Assembly: GCA_037176725.1 (NCBI GenBank)
Contig: JAZBRS010000076.1
Coordinates: forward strand, 116,703,001-116,767,000
Direction of reading: 5' to 3'
From: Posidonia oceanica
Lineage: Eukaryota > Streptophyta > Magnoliopsida > Alismatales > Posidoniaceae
Length of the DNA: 64,000 nucleotides
Below, in pieces: positions 1 through 12,121 of the stretch. The notes under the pieces were generated by a model that saw only the letters and a list, made by a program, of their open reading frames with translations, searched no databases and was not told the DNA's origin. Position 1 is the first letter of the stretch, and every line of letters starts with the position of its first letter. Position numbers and translations under genes: made by a program.

Positions 1-3000
1 CTGGCTCACCGCTTCCATCCACCCCTCCGCTCGTACCGCACTTACTAGCCATCCCCTCACCCCACTATAGACACCCGCTAGCTGCCAAGCCGAGTAACTC
101 CCTGCCACAACGTCCATTCCTCCACCGGCGGCCTTCCCGCTCACCTAGCTCTCATTGCCACCGTCGCCTTCCACCACGACTTCGGCGACCTTCAGACAAG
201 CCCACTAACTCCCCTGATATCTCTCGTGGCCTCCCCACTCATGCCACACCTGCCATTGCCTACCAAAGCTGGTCCAAGGCCTGCAACCTTCGCTACCATG
301 TGCTAGAACCCAACAACGAAACCAACACTTCACCTCGATTCCCAGGACACCACACCCATTTTCGTGAGAATCCAGAGCTTCGAGAGCCCAGAGCAATCTC
401 CCATGAACCTTCTCGAGCCCTCAGCCAAGTTCCCCCAGCTTCCCTCGCATCCAGAATGCTCGCCAGAGTTCGCCGGCCACCTCCTTCTGCAGTGCCAGTG
501 AGGAGAGCAAACACTCATCTGCAGGCCGCAACCAGGTGATTTTTCTTTACCTCTAGCTCGTACATGCATGTGGTAGTGTAGCTAGGTAGTTTTTACATGG
601 TCTAGCACAGCACACACGCCCCCTCACCTTGGCTTTCCGGCCGCTAGGAGGAGGAGGTGGGTGGAGCAATCCACCTGCCTATTTCTGGCACCGAGCACAT
701 GGACATGCTCGTTGTCACTCACTCTTGCTTCCTTGCAAGTTAGTTTAAGCTTTTTGGCCGATTTGGCCACTATCTTTGGCTAGGAAACTTCCCGACTTGT
801 TGGACGCACAAGCTGGTGCGTCCAACGTTGGACATGCCCTGAGGCAGCGTCCAACACCTCTGCAAGTCATTTATTTCATTTTGCTTTATTTTGCTTTTAT
901 GATTATATGCTTTAGTTGCAACTCTGTGAGCTTGCTTTATATACTTCCCTTAATGCTTACAAATGTTATGGCATGTTTAATGTTAGGTTTTAATCCCATC
1001 TTGGATCATTATTTCATGTTTCAGTTTAGTTTGCTGTTTGCCTCTGTTGGACGCTGGAGCACACTGCGTCCAATGTTGGATGCTAGTGTGTCCAGCGTCC
1101 TACTGCTCTGCTTACTTATACTTGCTGCCATGCATGATTGCTGCTTCCTTTTGAGTTATATACTTGCTTCATGCATGCTTAGTGTTGTCTGGTCCCCATG
1201 GCAACCATGTTTAAGTTTGCAAGTTTCTTTCTAAGTTGCATGTTGGCCTACATGTGTTATTTCCATATTTCCTCATGCATGCTTCTAAAAAATGTTCTAT
1301 ATGGAATACTTGCTTGATCTATGTCACATGCTTTGGTTTACACCACTTTCCATAGTTTGCATGTATATTTGAGTGGATTTTGAGCTCAGTTCCTCCTTGG
1401 AGATTGTTATGCATCTTTTATGTGTTGGACGTAGGTACACTCTGCATCCTATGTTGGACGCAGATGTGCTCTATGTCCTACGTTTCTGCTCAACTGCTCC
1501 TGTTTTAATGGTTGCTTGATGCTCTGATTTCTTGTGTTTACTTAATTCATGCTTGCATGATTGTGTTTAGCCCCTTTTGGCAACTATTGTCCAGTTTGTT
1601 TGGCCTTTTATCAGGGGTTTTATGCAAGTTCTTTTATATCAGTACCTTCCCTTGTGTTGGATGCAGGTATTCCTTGCGTCCTACATAGGATGTAGTTGAT
1701 CCTTGCATCCAACACACGGGTTGTATTTTCTCTGTGCATGCTTTGTAGATGCTTTCCTTCTTGGATTTTTACACGATCCATGTTTGCATGCTTAGCCCTA
1801 ACCTGTTTATAGTAACTAAAATGCATGCTTTAATGCTTTATTTATCGTTTGCATGCTATTTTGCTGTGCTGCTGTTTGCCCTTTGTTGGACGCAGAGCTT
1901 TCTTGCGTCCAATGTTGGACGCTAGGCTTTCTGGCGTCCAACACCCTGCAGTATTTAAATCGAGTTCTATGCCTGCCTCTTACTCTTAAATCATCTCTGA
2001 ATTGTTGCCTTGACTGCCTGACATGATCTGCATGTATTCTACTGCATCATTGCATTGGCATTGCATCCATACATCTATAATGCATGATTTTCAACTGCAT
2101 GGTTTCTGCTGTTTGCCATCTGTCTGTGTTGGATGCTGTCTGGTCCTACGTCCAACACTTATAGATGACTGAAAGTCGTTTTAAAGTGCCGATTTTGTTT
2201 TGGCCGTCGCTTTCCGCATTTATCTACCTTCGACACATGCTTTGACACCTATGCATGCTGTCGGACCCCTATTTTTAGTTTTACGCCTCGCATCGCCCGT
2301 TTTCCCATGGTTTTCTGTGTCGGTTTTCCTTCCCCTTTGCGTACGCTTGCATCGTGTGGTTTTTACTTGGTTTATCGAATCCGTCTTCTCTCCCCTTTGC
2401 TTGTTTTACACTCGCATCGTGTGGTTTTAATCGACTTTTCCGTCCTTGTTTTCTTTCCCCTTTGCATGTCGTACACTTGCATTGCTTGGTTTTATCGGCG
2501 TTTTGTTTTACCACCTGCATTTGCATTAGGGCAGTGATGCTTACTGTCTAAAGTTCTCACGAACCAGGGTTCACTCGGTTCGGAACACAGGCAGCGTTGC
2601 TGAGCATATAGGCTGCACGTTTAATTTCCCATGCATGGCATTCAGGCATTTAGGCATTAAAGCATACATGGCATGGCATAGCATCTATCACCCCCTTGGG
2701 CATACAGTTAAAGGCAATCATTGCCGAAATTCCTGCAAATGCGAGCGATTAGCTAAGAAAGATCGATTCCTCGGGCGTGTCGAGGGTGCCTAACAACTTC
2801 CCCACGCGTAATAGGAGTCCTTACCCTTTCTCTGGCTCGCAGTGACCATTTTGCTCTCGTCCTTGGCATGAGTCATACATTTTACATAGTACTGCATTTA
2901 TCTGCTTGTTTTCTATGCTTTCTCTGGTTTTCCTCGTCTTTCCAATAATAGACTAGGTGGTGACTCCCTTTTGTCTTATCTTTATCTTATTCATGTTTTC

Positions 3001-3170
3001 CTGGTGCTTTTGAGTCGAGTTTCTCCTTGGATTCACTACTGGCTGTGGCTTCTCCCTCTCTCTCACAGCACGATCGCATCACGAGCTATAGCAGCATTGC
3101 GAGAACTGTCGTGGGCTGAGCGGCAAACGGTCACACTAACAAGGGGCAAGAAAGTGTGCAGGAAGCTACA
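1..3170 (+). repeat. LTR-1: plus-strand gypsy LTR, 5' end outside window
   Basis: Noncoding LTR. Its 3' part (about 2720-3170) aligns with the 3' part of D's LTR (16430-16863) and, reversed, with C's LTR: all share a block reading CGATTCCTCGGG, GTCGAGGGTGCCTAAC, then GGAGTCCTTACCC, and a GGTGGCGACTCCC-like block. It ends CTACA at 3170, as D's does at 16863, and no primer binding site follows, so it is a 3' LTR or a solo LTR. The start resembles D's LTR near 14440. From 800 to 2160 it holds six clusters of GGACGC/GCGTCC dyads. ORFs inside it (for example 776-1234) have no family resemblance and I treat them as chance. A target duplication would begin with TAATA (3171-3175); the partner lies outside the window. 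Confidence 0.8.
799..2160. repeat. GGACGC-N11-GCGTCC double-dyad clusters in LTR-1
   Basis: Clusters start near 802, 1049, 1427, 1659, 1888 and 2131, mostly 230 to 250 bases apart. Five contain two dyads separated by 6 bases, and the last has one. Each dyad is GGACGC (or GGATGC, GGACGT), 10 or 11 free bases, then GCGTCC (or GCATCC, ACGTCC). The first is a perfect 11-bp palindrome: GTTGGACGCAC at 799-809 and GTGCGTCCAAC at 816-826. Confidence 0.8.
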
Positions 3171-3905
3171 TAATATTTCAATACAAAGAAAAAGCTCCAG
3201 ACTTGCCACTACCCTCACATCCACCATCTGGAGGCCTCAGCGTAGGCTGTGCAACTGAAGATGTTGCCCGACTCTGGCTCCTGTCTTGAGATCCCCTAAG
3301 TATAGAACGAAGTAGTCCAAGGTGAAGGGAGGACTGCACTCTCTCAATCTGCTCGGCCGATAGGACTGTGGAGTGCGCTGATAATATTGGAGCTACAGCT
3401 ACAGGGGCAGACACTGGACCAAGAATGTCAACATCAGGAAGAACTACCGCAACTGCCGCCTCAGCCTGCGCCAACCGCACCTCCAAATCCTGCATCTGCT
3501 GTCCACGACGATCACTCATCTGTAGTAAAAGCCAACAAGTTACAGGGTTAGAGCAGTCCATCAACAAAAAGTAAAAAAAGGCTAAGTAATAATCAATAGA
3601 TTGAAGTAGAACAGAGTTACCCTTCTCATGGAGTTAGCCTCAAACTGAGCCCTAGCCGTTTTTGACGCCAATGCAGCAACACAAGCCTCTAACTTCCTAA
3701 TGCTACTCTCATGCTCCTACTCCAACCTATGTTAACGCTCTTGGAGCTCCTCAGCATGTCCAAGAGCGTCATCCAGTTGGCTCTGTGTGGGACCTGTGGG
3801 TGGAGGAGTGTGTATCATCTCCATCATCGCCTGGATCTGCAAAATAAACAAGCACATAAGCCAGCTGACATGTATATAAAGCAAGAAGAAAAGGCAGTAC
3901 CTATC
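3171..3905 (-). pseudogene. PMD gene fragment, last exons with an intron kept
   Basis: Reverse-strand DNA matching the last exons of the PMD gene at 28066-32870. The minus-strand reading at 3838-3640 matches the exon at 32225-32440 (QVMMDLIHTPP-like stretch, then a coiled-coil-like segment ending near SMRR). A GT...AG intron follows (about 3630-3520), and then the last exon (3519-3178; QQMQDLEVRLAQAEAAVAV and a Ser/Pro-rich tail). The intron shows this is a genomic copy and not a processed transcript. It is probably what is left of another E-type element, lying in the opposite orientation to E. LTR-1 abuts it on the left and LTR A on the right. Confidence 0.75.
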
Positions 3906-5890
3906 TGTAGACACCCCAATTTGACGCCTAGTCGGTGGATTTCTTCTAGAGGAGCTTGCTCGGATCACAGCACAGCGGACCCCACCACTTCACCAAACCA
4001 TACCCCAAAACCTAACCCAAAACCTCAAACCTTACCGAAACCCATCACACCACTAGCCTTCACAAGCCTAAGCCCCCTGGTGGTCCAAGACCCAAGGAAA
4101 TGATCCCAAAATCCACTACAACAGGCCCTGTACAGTCGGATCGCGGATTGCAACTGCAGGAAAGTCTCGCGTATTCCATGCGCGGTTCCCTTGGGTCAGA
4201 AGCTATTGCAGGCCGATCTAGCTTGCTATGTGCTCGCCACGGCCAGCCTTCGCTCGGATCTTGGCGCACCTCCTTGCACACCCCGAACACCAGGCTCACC
4301 CCAGGAACCAAATCCCCCAATGATTCCACCCATTTGATCACACAACCGACCGTTTGAACTTGCCTGCGTGCATGCGTCCGTGCATTGTATAGGCCGTCCT
4401 GTGGCACCTGTCTGGCTCGCTTTCAGTGCCTCTGCGTCGAACGACCCTACCACCACCTCGTCTTGCCACCCTACAATGCCCGGCCAGCACGCCACCTCCA
4501 TCAGCGCGCGTTTACTGAGCAAAAAGGGGTGGAGAACCCATTCGAATGGAAGGAGAAGAAAGAGGCACACACACAAACAAAACTCCAAAGACAGACACAG
4601 CTCTCTCTCTCGGCTGATCCTCTCCCCTAGCAATCTTGAGCCCTCACACACTCTTCGGCCACCCTCGCTTTTGCATCCTTGAGCCCAGTAGCCAGTATCC
4701 TAGCCCCATACTGCCACTAGCCACATCCAGGCATCCTCACGGCCGTGGCACTGTAAGCTCCCGCCAGCCGACCCAAGTGAGCCACAAACAGTGCCTCCAC
4801 CTCTCCGAGAGTTGCAGAAATACTAACCAATCACCAACAAGTGCACCCTAGATCCGATTCAGCCACGCCATAGCCCCAAGCATTGCCACCGCTCAGCGCT
4901 CACCCACGCAAACCGTCGGCTTCATGCAGTTCGTCCACGCATGGCTTAGGTATACCTCTCTCCATTGAGCATCGTGGCCTTCCCACGTTGCTTTATAGCC
5001 ATCCAGTAGTGTATTTTCTCCTGCATTTAGTTGAGTTTGCTTTACTTTGTGCTCGCCGTTTTCGGGTGTTGGGTTTGCCAGTCGTGTGAGGCCATTGGCT
5101 GCTGAGCACGGCCAAGGAACCTCCGTCACCACTGCATTGCAGTCCCCACACTCCCCCACATGCTCCCAGTGACGCTCTAGTGGAGATCGAGCGTGTAGCT
5201 CTCGGCCCAACTCGTGGCCGGTGGGTAAACGGCAAGCTTCAGTGAGCTTGATGGGGAGGGCGGCTGAGCAACCATTTACTTGTTTTCTTCGTTTGCATTC
5301 CATCCCCAGACCTCCGTCAACCTTCCTCAACCTTCTCAAAGTGCCGCAACCGCGTCCCGTGGCCTACCGGCCTTCCTTAGGGCTGGCGGATGTGTGCGTT
5401 TCTAGCGGTGAGAGGTGGAGGTGGGGAAGGAGATCTAAACATGGATTTCGTGTTTTGATTGCTTGGTTTCAATCTCTGATATGCCCACTTGCATTTCCAA
5501 TCAATCCCTGCATGTTTTGAATCATTTTCGATCATAGATTTGGCATCAAAAGTTGACGAACCTGGACCCTGGGTAGCCCTCGCGGGAACGTCTCGTGGTT
5601 CGATAGTTCCGGGTCGGACTTCGAGCCAAGTTTGTGATCGATCCATGCATTCATTTCACACACTAACTACATGGTTTTGTTCGTGGATATGCCCTTTTGA
5701 TTTCTCGATCATTACTCACATGTTTTACATTTCCTGCAACGTGTTTTATTGGTGTTGAAGTCTGGCGTCTGAACTACTCTCACGGGAAGCTCTCGTGGGT
5801 AACCCCCGTAGTTTTGTCAGTAACAAACAGACCTAGTTTTAAACTTTTACTTGGCTTTTCCTTTGGTTTATCGACCTCCGACTTGATTTC
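3906..5890 (+). repeat. LTR A, 5' part, cut by LTR B
   Basis: Begins TGTAGACACCCC, the same start as LTR B (5891) and LTR C (reverse, 9122), and very close to D (14048). A telomere-like tract follows (AAACCTAACCCAAAAC near 4008). The conserved 3' LTR blocks are missing before 5890, so the LTR is incomplete here. Its remainder should lie beyond B, outside the window. CTATC (3901-3905) is the candidate left target duplication. I see no supported gene; ORFs such as 4226-4651 and 4893-5339 look random. Confidence 0.7.
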
Positions 5891-6738
5891 TGTAGACACC
5901 CCATTTTGCTTCTGTTCGATGGCAGACTCCTCTGGAGATGTTTGCTTGGTATGTGGCGTGGCAGACCCCACCTCTTCACCCTAAACCTAACTAAAACCTT
6001 CAAACCAATCCAAAACCTTCAAATTCACTAGGCTTCATCACCTTAAGCCTGTTCGATGGCCCAACACTCAAGATGCGGGCCTAGAATACATTCAGCAAGC
6101 CCTGTCTAGATCAGGCGTGGGTTGTCTGCATGTTTTCTAGGCGCGTTTTGGTGGTGCGTGGAGCTGGCACGGATCCCCTGTTCCAGTGCTTCGGCAGTCG
6201 AGGATCGAGCGGTCCATTTTCACCTTAGATCACTTGGTTCTCGCCTCCCAATGGTCTGCATGGATCTAGGCGTGTTCTACAACCTCCCTGAACCATCGTG
6301 CCCCCTGTTTTCAAACCAATTACCCATCCAATCCTTGATTTCATCTTGGCCGACCGTTTTGAATCCCAAATCCACATCCAAGGCCTACATGCATCCTCTG
6401 GCCTATAAAACAGTGCTTCGTTGATCTCCAGCCCTTTGGTTGCTTCCCCAGTTGCTCCCTGGTTGATTCCTCCACTTACCAAGCACTCACACACCCAGTA
6501 GCCCCCTCTCACTAGCCAATTCATCCTTCTCCGGCAAAAGAGAACCCATCGCACCACTACATATGACTGATCCATCCATTTTTGGTCGTGAGCCAATTCA
6601 TCACTTCCTAACCTCTCCACACAACCCTAGTGGCCACTCCTAGCAACCCAACATTGCCGAGTGTCCACTCCCAAGCTCCCCCAACCCGAGCAACACCCAT
6701 CGTCTTCGGTCGTCCAACTCTCCGCGGAGCTACCGCAT
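5891..6738 (+). repeat. LTR B, 5' part, cut by element C
   Basis: A second TGTAGACACCCC start, followed by the same kind of tract as in A, here with an exact plant telomere heptamer CCCTAAA near 5980. It aligns with the first about 300 bases of A. It stops at 6738, where the reverse LTR of C begins. Candidate duplications are ATTTC (5886-5890) for B and CGCAT (6734-6738) for C. The right-hand partners are outside the window, so insertion is inferred from one junction only. Confidence 0.65.
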
Positions 6739-9122
6739 TGTGTGACCAGCCCACCACTCGATCCGACGACGCAGTCACACGCTGCCAGAGCTCACGTGCG
6801 TCGGTCGGCATAGAGGGAGGAAGACACGGTCAGCGGTGAATCCGAGGAGGAAAACTCTACTCGAAAAACATCGGGAAAACAAGCGAAGAATGCAAAGGAG
6901 AACGAAAATAAAGACAAGCAGTCGCCACCTAATCTATTAAAATGGAAACACTAGGAAAACCGTGTAAAGCATGCAAGAAAACTCATGCAATTTAAAAGAT
7001 GGTAATTCGATCCAAATGTATATGACACAATGTCAATGCGGTCCAGAGAAAGGGTAAGGACTCCTGTTACGCACGGGAAAGGTGTTAAGCACCCCCGACA
7101 TGCCCAAGGAATCGGTCTTTCTTGGCTAATCTGCTCTTGTGTGGCAAATGTTTGCAAATAAATGCCGATTTATATTCGCCCTGAGGCGGTATGCAAGATG
7201 CAATTATAAACCATGCAAAGCTTAGCAAAACCTTGTTAAAAGTGATTAATCAAAGCTAAAATGACTAATTGGAGTAAAACATTGCAATAAATCAGTAGGC
7301 AAGCGGAAGAAACAACACTAGAATCAAATAAGGTGAATAAACAAATCACAAAGCAACAAGTGAGGGAGCTCAGTCCACTATCTGTTCGAGTCACCACTGT
7401 CCCCGGCAATAGAAGAGGTCGCTGCTATGAGCGGCGGCAGGATGTGTCGCCGCTGGGATGGGCGGCCTGACTGTTCTAGACATGGACATTCATCGCCAGA
7501 GAAAAGCCATGCAGATAATTCAAAACTCGAAACTAAATACAGGGAAATAAAGAGGGCATATCCAAGTTTAAGAACATGTAATCACTTTGCAAAATGACGG
7601 CCTGGGTTACGAGATACATTGGCTCAAAGTCTGGCTGGAGGACTGCCGGAGACGCCAGTGTAGTCGCCCATTGGACCGGCAACACAACTAGTAGCTCAAG
7701 CTGCCCAGACAGCAAACTTTGGTGCCAAATCTCGCACCGCTGGAGAGGCAAAACATGAAACTAAATGCATGACATTAAAGAGCAAACATTCATGAAAAGA
7801 AGCATATAACTATCACAAGGAATGGACATCTGGATCGGTCAAAACGGAGGGCCAAACATTAGCTGGAAGAAGTTCGGAGGCCAAACTTCACCGCCGTCGT
7901 GTGCCACCCAGGCGATGCCAAATAGACCGAAGATGATCAGGGAAGCATGACGGCATTCCCACGAACATAGCCACACCTTCGGTGTGGGAAATGGTTGGGT
8001 GGATTGCTCCACCCGTCGCCCTCCCTTTCGCTGTCGGAGCGCAAAGGATTCCGGCCACTAGAGTGGCTGTCGATCCAAAGCAATGGGCTAGGAAGCTTCA
8101 TGGAGGTGAAGGGGACGCAAGGGAAGCAAATGTAGGCTGTGGGAAGTGGCAGTGCCCCTTTCCCATCTCTGCCGGCCGCTTGCTGGTGTTGCCAAACCTC
8201 ACCGGCAGAATGGACGGCGAGGAGAACAAAGAAGATGCCAGGCTAGACTGCCGACAAGGGAGGGAACTCAGGAACGTTCCCGAGGCCTCGAGCTACCTAA
8301 AGGGTGAGGGGTTTCACTTGTGGAGCTTGCCGGAGTTGGCAGCCGAAAGTGGAGAAGACGACTGGAGTTGGGTTCACTTCGCGACGGCGAGCACGGGATG
8401 CTCTGGAATCACTCGGAATTGCTCAAGGGAGGTCTCACTCACACAAGGAAGGCTTTGGATTGCACAGGGTGGTGCGGGAGGCTCTAGTTCTCTTGGATTC
8501 CGGTCAGGCAAGGGTGGAGGAATGGGTGCAGCGGTGGTTTTGTTCGGTCAAGGTCTGCACGCAGCATGGAGGTGGCAAGGAGAGGAGGTATGGCATCGTG
8601 GGTCGTGGGCAAGGTCGTGGGAAGTCGTGGGCGTGTCAGGGCATCGTGGGGGCATGGCTAGAAGCATCCAAAACGGCTACGCAGGAGAGTTCGAATGGCT
8701 GGAGCGGGTGGCTCTGTTTCTCATAGTCAGTCGCCACTCACGACGGCGATAACACTAGTCGCCACACAAAGAGGCGCTAGAATTGGTCGCCGCATGAAGA
8801 GGCGATTGAACGTGAGATCCAGTGGACTGGGCCTGCTAGGCTTGGGACTTGGCTTTGGGTTTAAATGGATTTAGGGCTTGGATGTGAAAATGGGCTTAGG
8901 GTTTTTGTGAGGTTTTAAATGAGGTTTGGGTTTTGGTTTGAATTTAAGTGAGGTTTAAATGGGGTTTAGGCTTGGGTTAGGTTTAGGCTTGGGGTTTGGG
9001 TATAGGATTAAGTTTAGGATTTGGGTTTGGGTATAGGATTAGGTCTAGGTTGAGCCATGCCACAATCTGAGTGAGCCTGCAAAAATCCTCCAACGACCAG
9101 CTATCGAAATGGGGTGTCTACA
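6739..9122 (-). repeat. LTR of element C (3' LTR)
   Basis: On the minus strand it starts TGTAGACACCCC at 9122 and ends CACACA at 6739. The minus-strand blocks at 7180-6900 match the 3' blocks of D's LTR (GGTGGCGACT at about 6928; GGAGTCCTTACCC at about 7040). A polypurine tract lies just outside it at 9123-9137, so this is the 3' LTR of a minus-strand element. Near its 5' end (8860-9050) is a TTTAGGG-like tract. Three 28-bp dyad units lie at 8730-8807 and two more near 7422-7470. The 256-codon ORF at 7982-8752 runs antisense to the LTR and is not supported as a gene. Confidence 0.85.
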
Positions 9123-9137
9123 GATGCCCTTCCCTGA
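9123..9137 (-). promoter_or_regulatory. Polypurine tract of C
   Basis: Minus strand TCAGGGAAGGGCATC directly before the LTR's TGTAG. The same AGGGGCATC-TG junction is seen in E and F. It is the presumed primer for plus-strand DNA synthesis. Confidence 0.75.
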
Positions 9138-10040
9138 GCGAGGTCAAGGGAACCGAGGCTACTGCTCAGGATTGACAAAGACACCCCGCCGAATCGGCAG
9201 GATCACAAACGCTGTTGGTGTGAGTCACTTATTCGATGGATACGTCGAAAGTCATGACTCGTTGCCGCAATGCAAGTGCAGATGTAGATGCAATTGTTGG
9301 TGCATGATGTAAAAGTGCACTAATGTACGTTGCGCTAAACTCCGCTGGGGGAGGCGTAGGTGATGCATGTTGATGGCGATGTAGGATGCGACTTTGTTGG
9401 GGAAAATATGCGATGCTAGTGTGTACACGATGCTGATGTTGCTATCTAGCATGTGATGCTGGTACTATTACCTAACATGCGACGCTGATACAATAAATTA
9501 TGAGTTGACAGACTCATCACCAGATAGTTTGGGTTATCGGCCCAAGGAGTTGATGGACTCATCACTGGATAGTTTGGGTTATCAGCCTGAGAAAGATGCC
9601 TGACATGATAACGGATGTCGTCCGAGTAATAAGGGTTACCAAACTAAGAAAGATACTGAGGGCAGCAAAATAAAGATGCCCCTGGTATCAGGGAGATGAT
9701 ACCAGGGGCAGCTAGAAGCGCTCCTAGCATCGAAAGGAAGGTCAGACAGTTATGACGGGTGTCAACCGAGTTGTTAGGGCTACCAGCCCGGAAGAGAAGA
9801 CAGATAGCTTGTCCTCGCCCAAGGAAGCAAGCGGGTGGCTAGAGCTACAGAACAAGGGGGTACAATCTGTAGCTAAGAAAGTAAGCAAGAAAAGGGCATC
9901 TTTTCCTACTACTATAGAAGCAAGCAAAAGAATGAGCAAGAAAAGGGGCATCTTTTCCTACTGCAAGAAAGAGTAAGAGAAAAGGGGCATCTTCTCTTCT
10001 GCCAAGGGGGGCAAAGCAAGCAGGAATTCGTTCGCCCAGA
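9138..10040 (-). other. C 3' untranslated region with short repeats
   Basis: No gene seen. It holds a two-copy direct repeat (about 9505-9590, with GATAGTTTGGGTTATC in both copies), a perfect 14-bp hairpin at 9677-9710, and three tandem copies of an AAGAAAAGGGGCATCTTT unit (about 9885-10000). The segment 9668-9790 is a diverged copy of 11945-12080, so the big tandem array lies between two direct repeats of about 130 bases. Confidence 0.6.
9677..9710. repeat. Perfect 14-bp inverted repeat
   Basis: TGCCCCTGGTATCA (9677-9690), loop GGGAGA, TGATACCAGGGGCA (9697-9710). A slightly imperfect counterpart lies at 11956-11987 on the other side of the tandem array. Confidence 0.85.
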
Positions 10041-10050
10041 GCGAAGTCAC

Positions 10051-11850
10051 GCAAAGGATGATAATTGGTAAGTTTCGGACTTACAGACCGGAAAGGGCAC
10101 GATGTAACAAATGATATGTTTCAGACCCATCGACTGCAAAAGAGGGAGAAAGGAGTGATAAGTTTCGGACTTATCGACCAGAAAAGCAATGCAAAAGTGA
10201 TAAGTTTCGAACTTATCGACCGGAAGCGATAGTTTACGGTCCTATAAACTGGAAGCGATAGTTTACAGTTCTATCAACCGGAAACGATAGTTTACAGTCC
10301 TATCAACTGGAAGGATGCAAATGCAAATGATAAGTTTCGGACTTATCGACCGGAAGCGATAGTTTACGGTCCTATCAACCGTAGGATGCAAATGCAAATG
10401 ATAAGTTTCGGACATATCGACCGGAAGCGATAGTTTACGAACCTATCAACCGGAAGGGATGCAAATGATAAGTTTCGGACTTATCGACCGAAAGCGATAG
10501 TTTACGGACCTATCAACTGGAAAGGATGCAAATGATAAGTTTTGGACTTATCGACTGGAAGCGATAGTTTACGAACCTATCAACCGGAAAGGTTGCAAAT
10601 GATAAGTTTCGGACTTATCGACCGGAAACGATAGTTTATGGACCTATCAACTGGAAGGATGCAAATGCAAATGATAAGTTTCGGACTTATCGACCGGAAG
10701 CGATAGTTTACAGACCTATCAACCGGAAGGATGCAAATGCAAATGATAAGTTTCGGGCTTATCGACTGGAAGCGATAGTTTACGGACCTATCAACTGGAA
10801 AGGATGCAAATGATAAGTTTCGAACTTATCGACCAGAAGAGATAGTTTACGGACCTATCAACTAGGAGCGATAATTTACGATCCTATCAACCGGAAGGGA
10901 TGCAAATGATAAGTTTCGGACTTATCGACCGGAAGGGATAGATTACGATCCTATCAACCAGAAGGATGCAAATGATAAGTTTCGGACTTATCGACAGGAA
11001 GCGATAGTTTATGGACCTATCAACCAGAAAGGATGCAAATGATAAGTTTTGGACTTATCAACCGAAAGCGATAGTTTACGGTCCTATCAACCGGAAGGAT
11101 GCAAATGCAAATGATAAGTTTCGGACTTATCGATCGGAAGCGATAGTTTACAAATCTATCAACATGATGGGATGCAAATGATAAGTTTCAGACTTATCGA
11201 CAAGAAGCGATAGTTTACGTACCTATCAACCGAAAAGGATGCAAATGATAAGTTTCAGACTTATTGACCGAAAGCGATAGTTTACGGACCTATCAACCGA
11301 AAAGGATGCAAATGATAAGTTTCAGACTTATCGACCAGAAACGATAGTTTACGGACCTATCAACCGAAAAGATGCAAATGATAAGTTTCAGACTTATCGA
11401 CTAGAAACGATAGTTTACGGACCTATCAACCGGAAGGATGCAAATGCAAATGATAAGTTTCGGACTTATCGACCGGAAATGATAGTTTACGGACCTATCA
11501 ACCGGAAAGGATGCAAATGATAAGTTTCAGACTTATCGACCGAAAACGATAGTTTACGGACCTATCAACTAGGAGCGATAGTTTACGGTCCTATCAATCA
11601 GAAGGGATGCAAATGATAAGTTTCAAACTTATCGACCGGAAGCGATACTTGACGGTCCTATCAACCGGAAGGATGCAATGATATGTTTCGGACTTATCGA
11701 CCAGAAGCGATAGTTTATGGTCCTATCAACCAGAAAGGATGCAAATGATAAGTTTCGGACTTATCGATCGAAAACGATAGTTTACGGATGTATCAACTGG
11801 AAAGGATGCAAATGATAAGTTTTGGACTTATCGACCGGAAGCAATAATGG
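10051..11850 (-). repeat. Tandem array, about 25 units of 62-76 bp, two hairpins per unit
   Basis: Each unit reads GATAAG-TTTCGGA-CTTATC, a GACCGGAAGC spacer, GATAG-TTTACGGAC-CTATC, then AACCGGAAGGATGCAAAT. Distances between successive GATAAG starts run mostly 62 to 76, with one near 98. They vary through an optional GCAAAT doubling and through extra copies of the second hairpin (10230-10310, 10860, 11570). Units are diverged by point changes. It lies in the 3' untranslated region of C, the part of Tat elements known to seed satellite DNA. It is not a CRISPR array: units are adjacent and there are no unique spacers. Confidence 0.9.
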
Positions 11851-12121
11851 GAGCACCAAAACCCGAAGGTAGGGCAAAACTTGCGGATGGGCCCATGAAA
11901 GTTTAGGAATGTCAGCCTGGATGCAGGGAGTGATACCATAGGGTGGCAAAAAAGATGCCCTTGGTATCAAGAATGATACCAGGGGACAGTCGTAGCGCCC
12001 TTGGCATTGAAAAGCGAAGGATATAGACAAAACTGATGTGTATGTCAAACGAGCAGTTACGGGATGCTAGCTCGGATGGAGATCCGGGCGAAAGTGCTTG
12101 ACAGCTTTGCTTGGTGTAGTT

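Noticed and set aside
776..1234. 152-codon ORF with hydrophobic stretches
   Set aside because: T-rich LTR sequence gives Leu/Phe runs in translation. The frame crosses the dyad clusters without codon-like change.
7982..8752. 256-codon ORF, the longest in its region
   Set aside because: It runs antisense inside C's LTR, has no domain, and its Gly/Trp/Arg-rich composition reflects GC-rich LTR sequence.
10051..11850. CRISPR-like regular repeats
   Set aside because: Units are adjacent and diverged with no unique spacers, in plant retrotransposon DNA.
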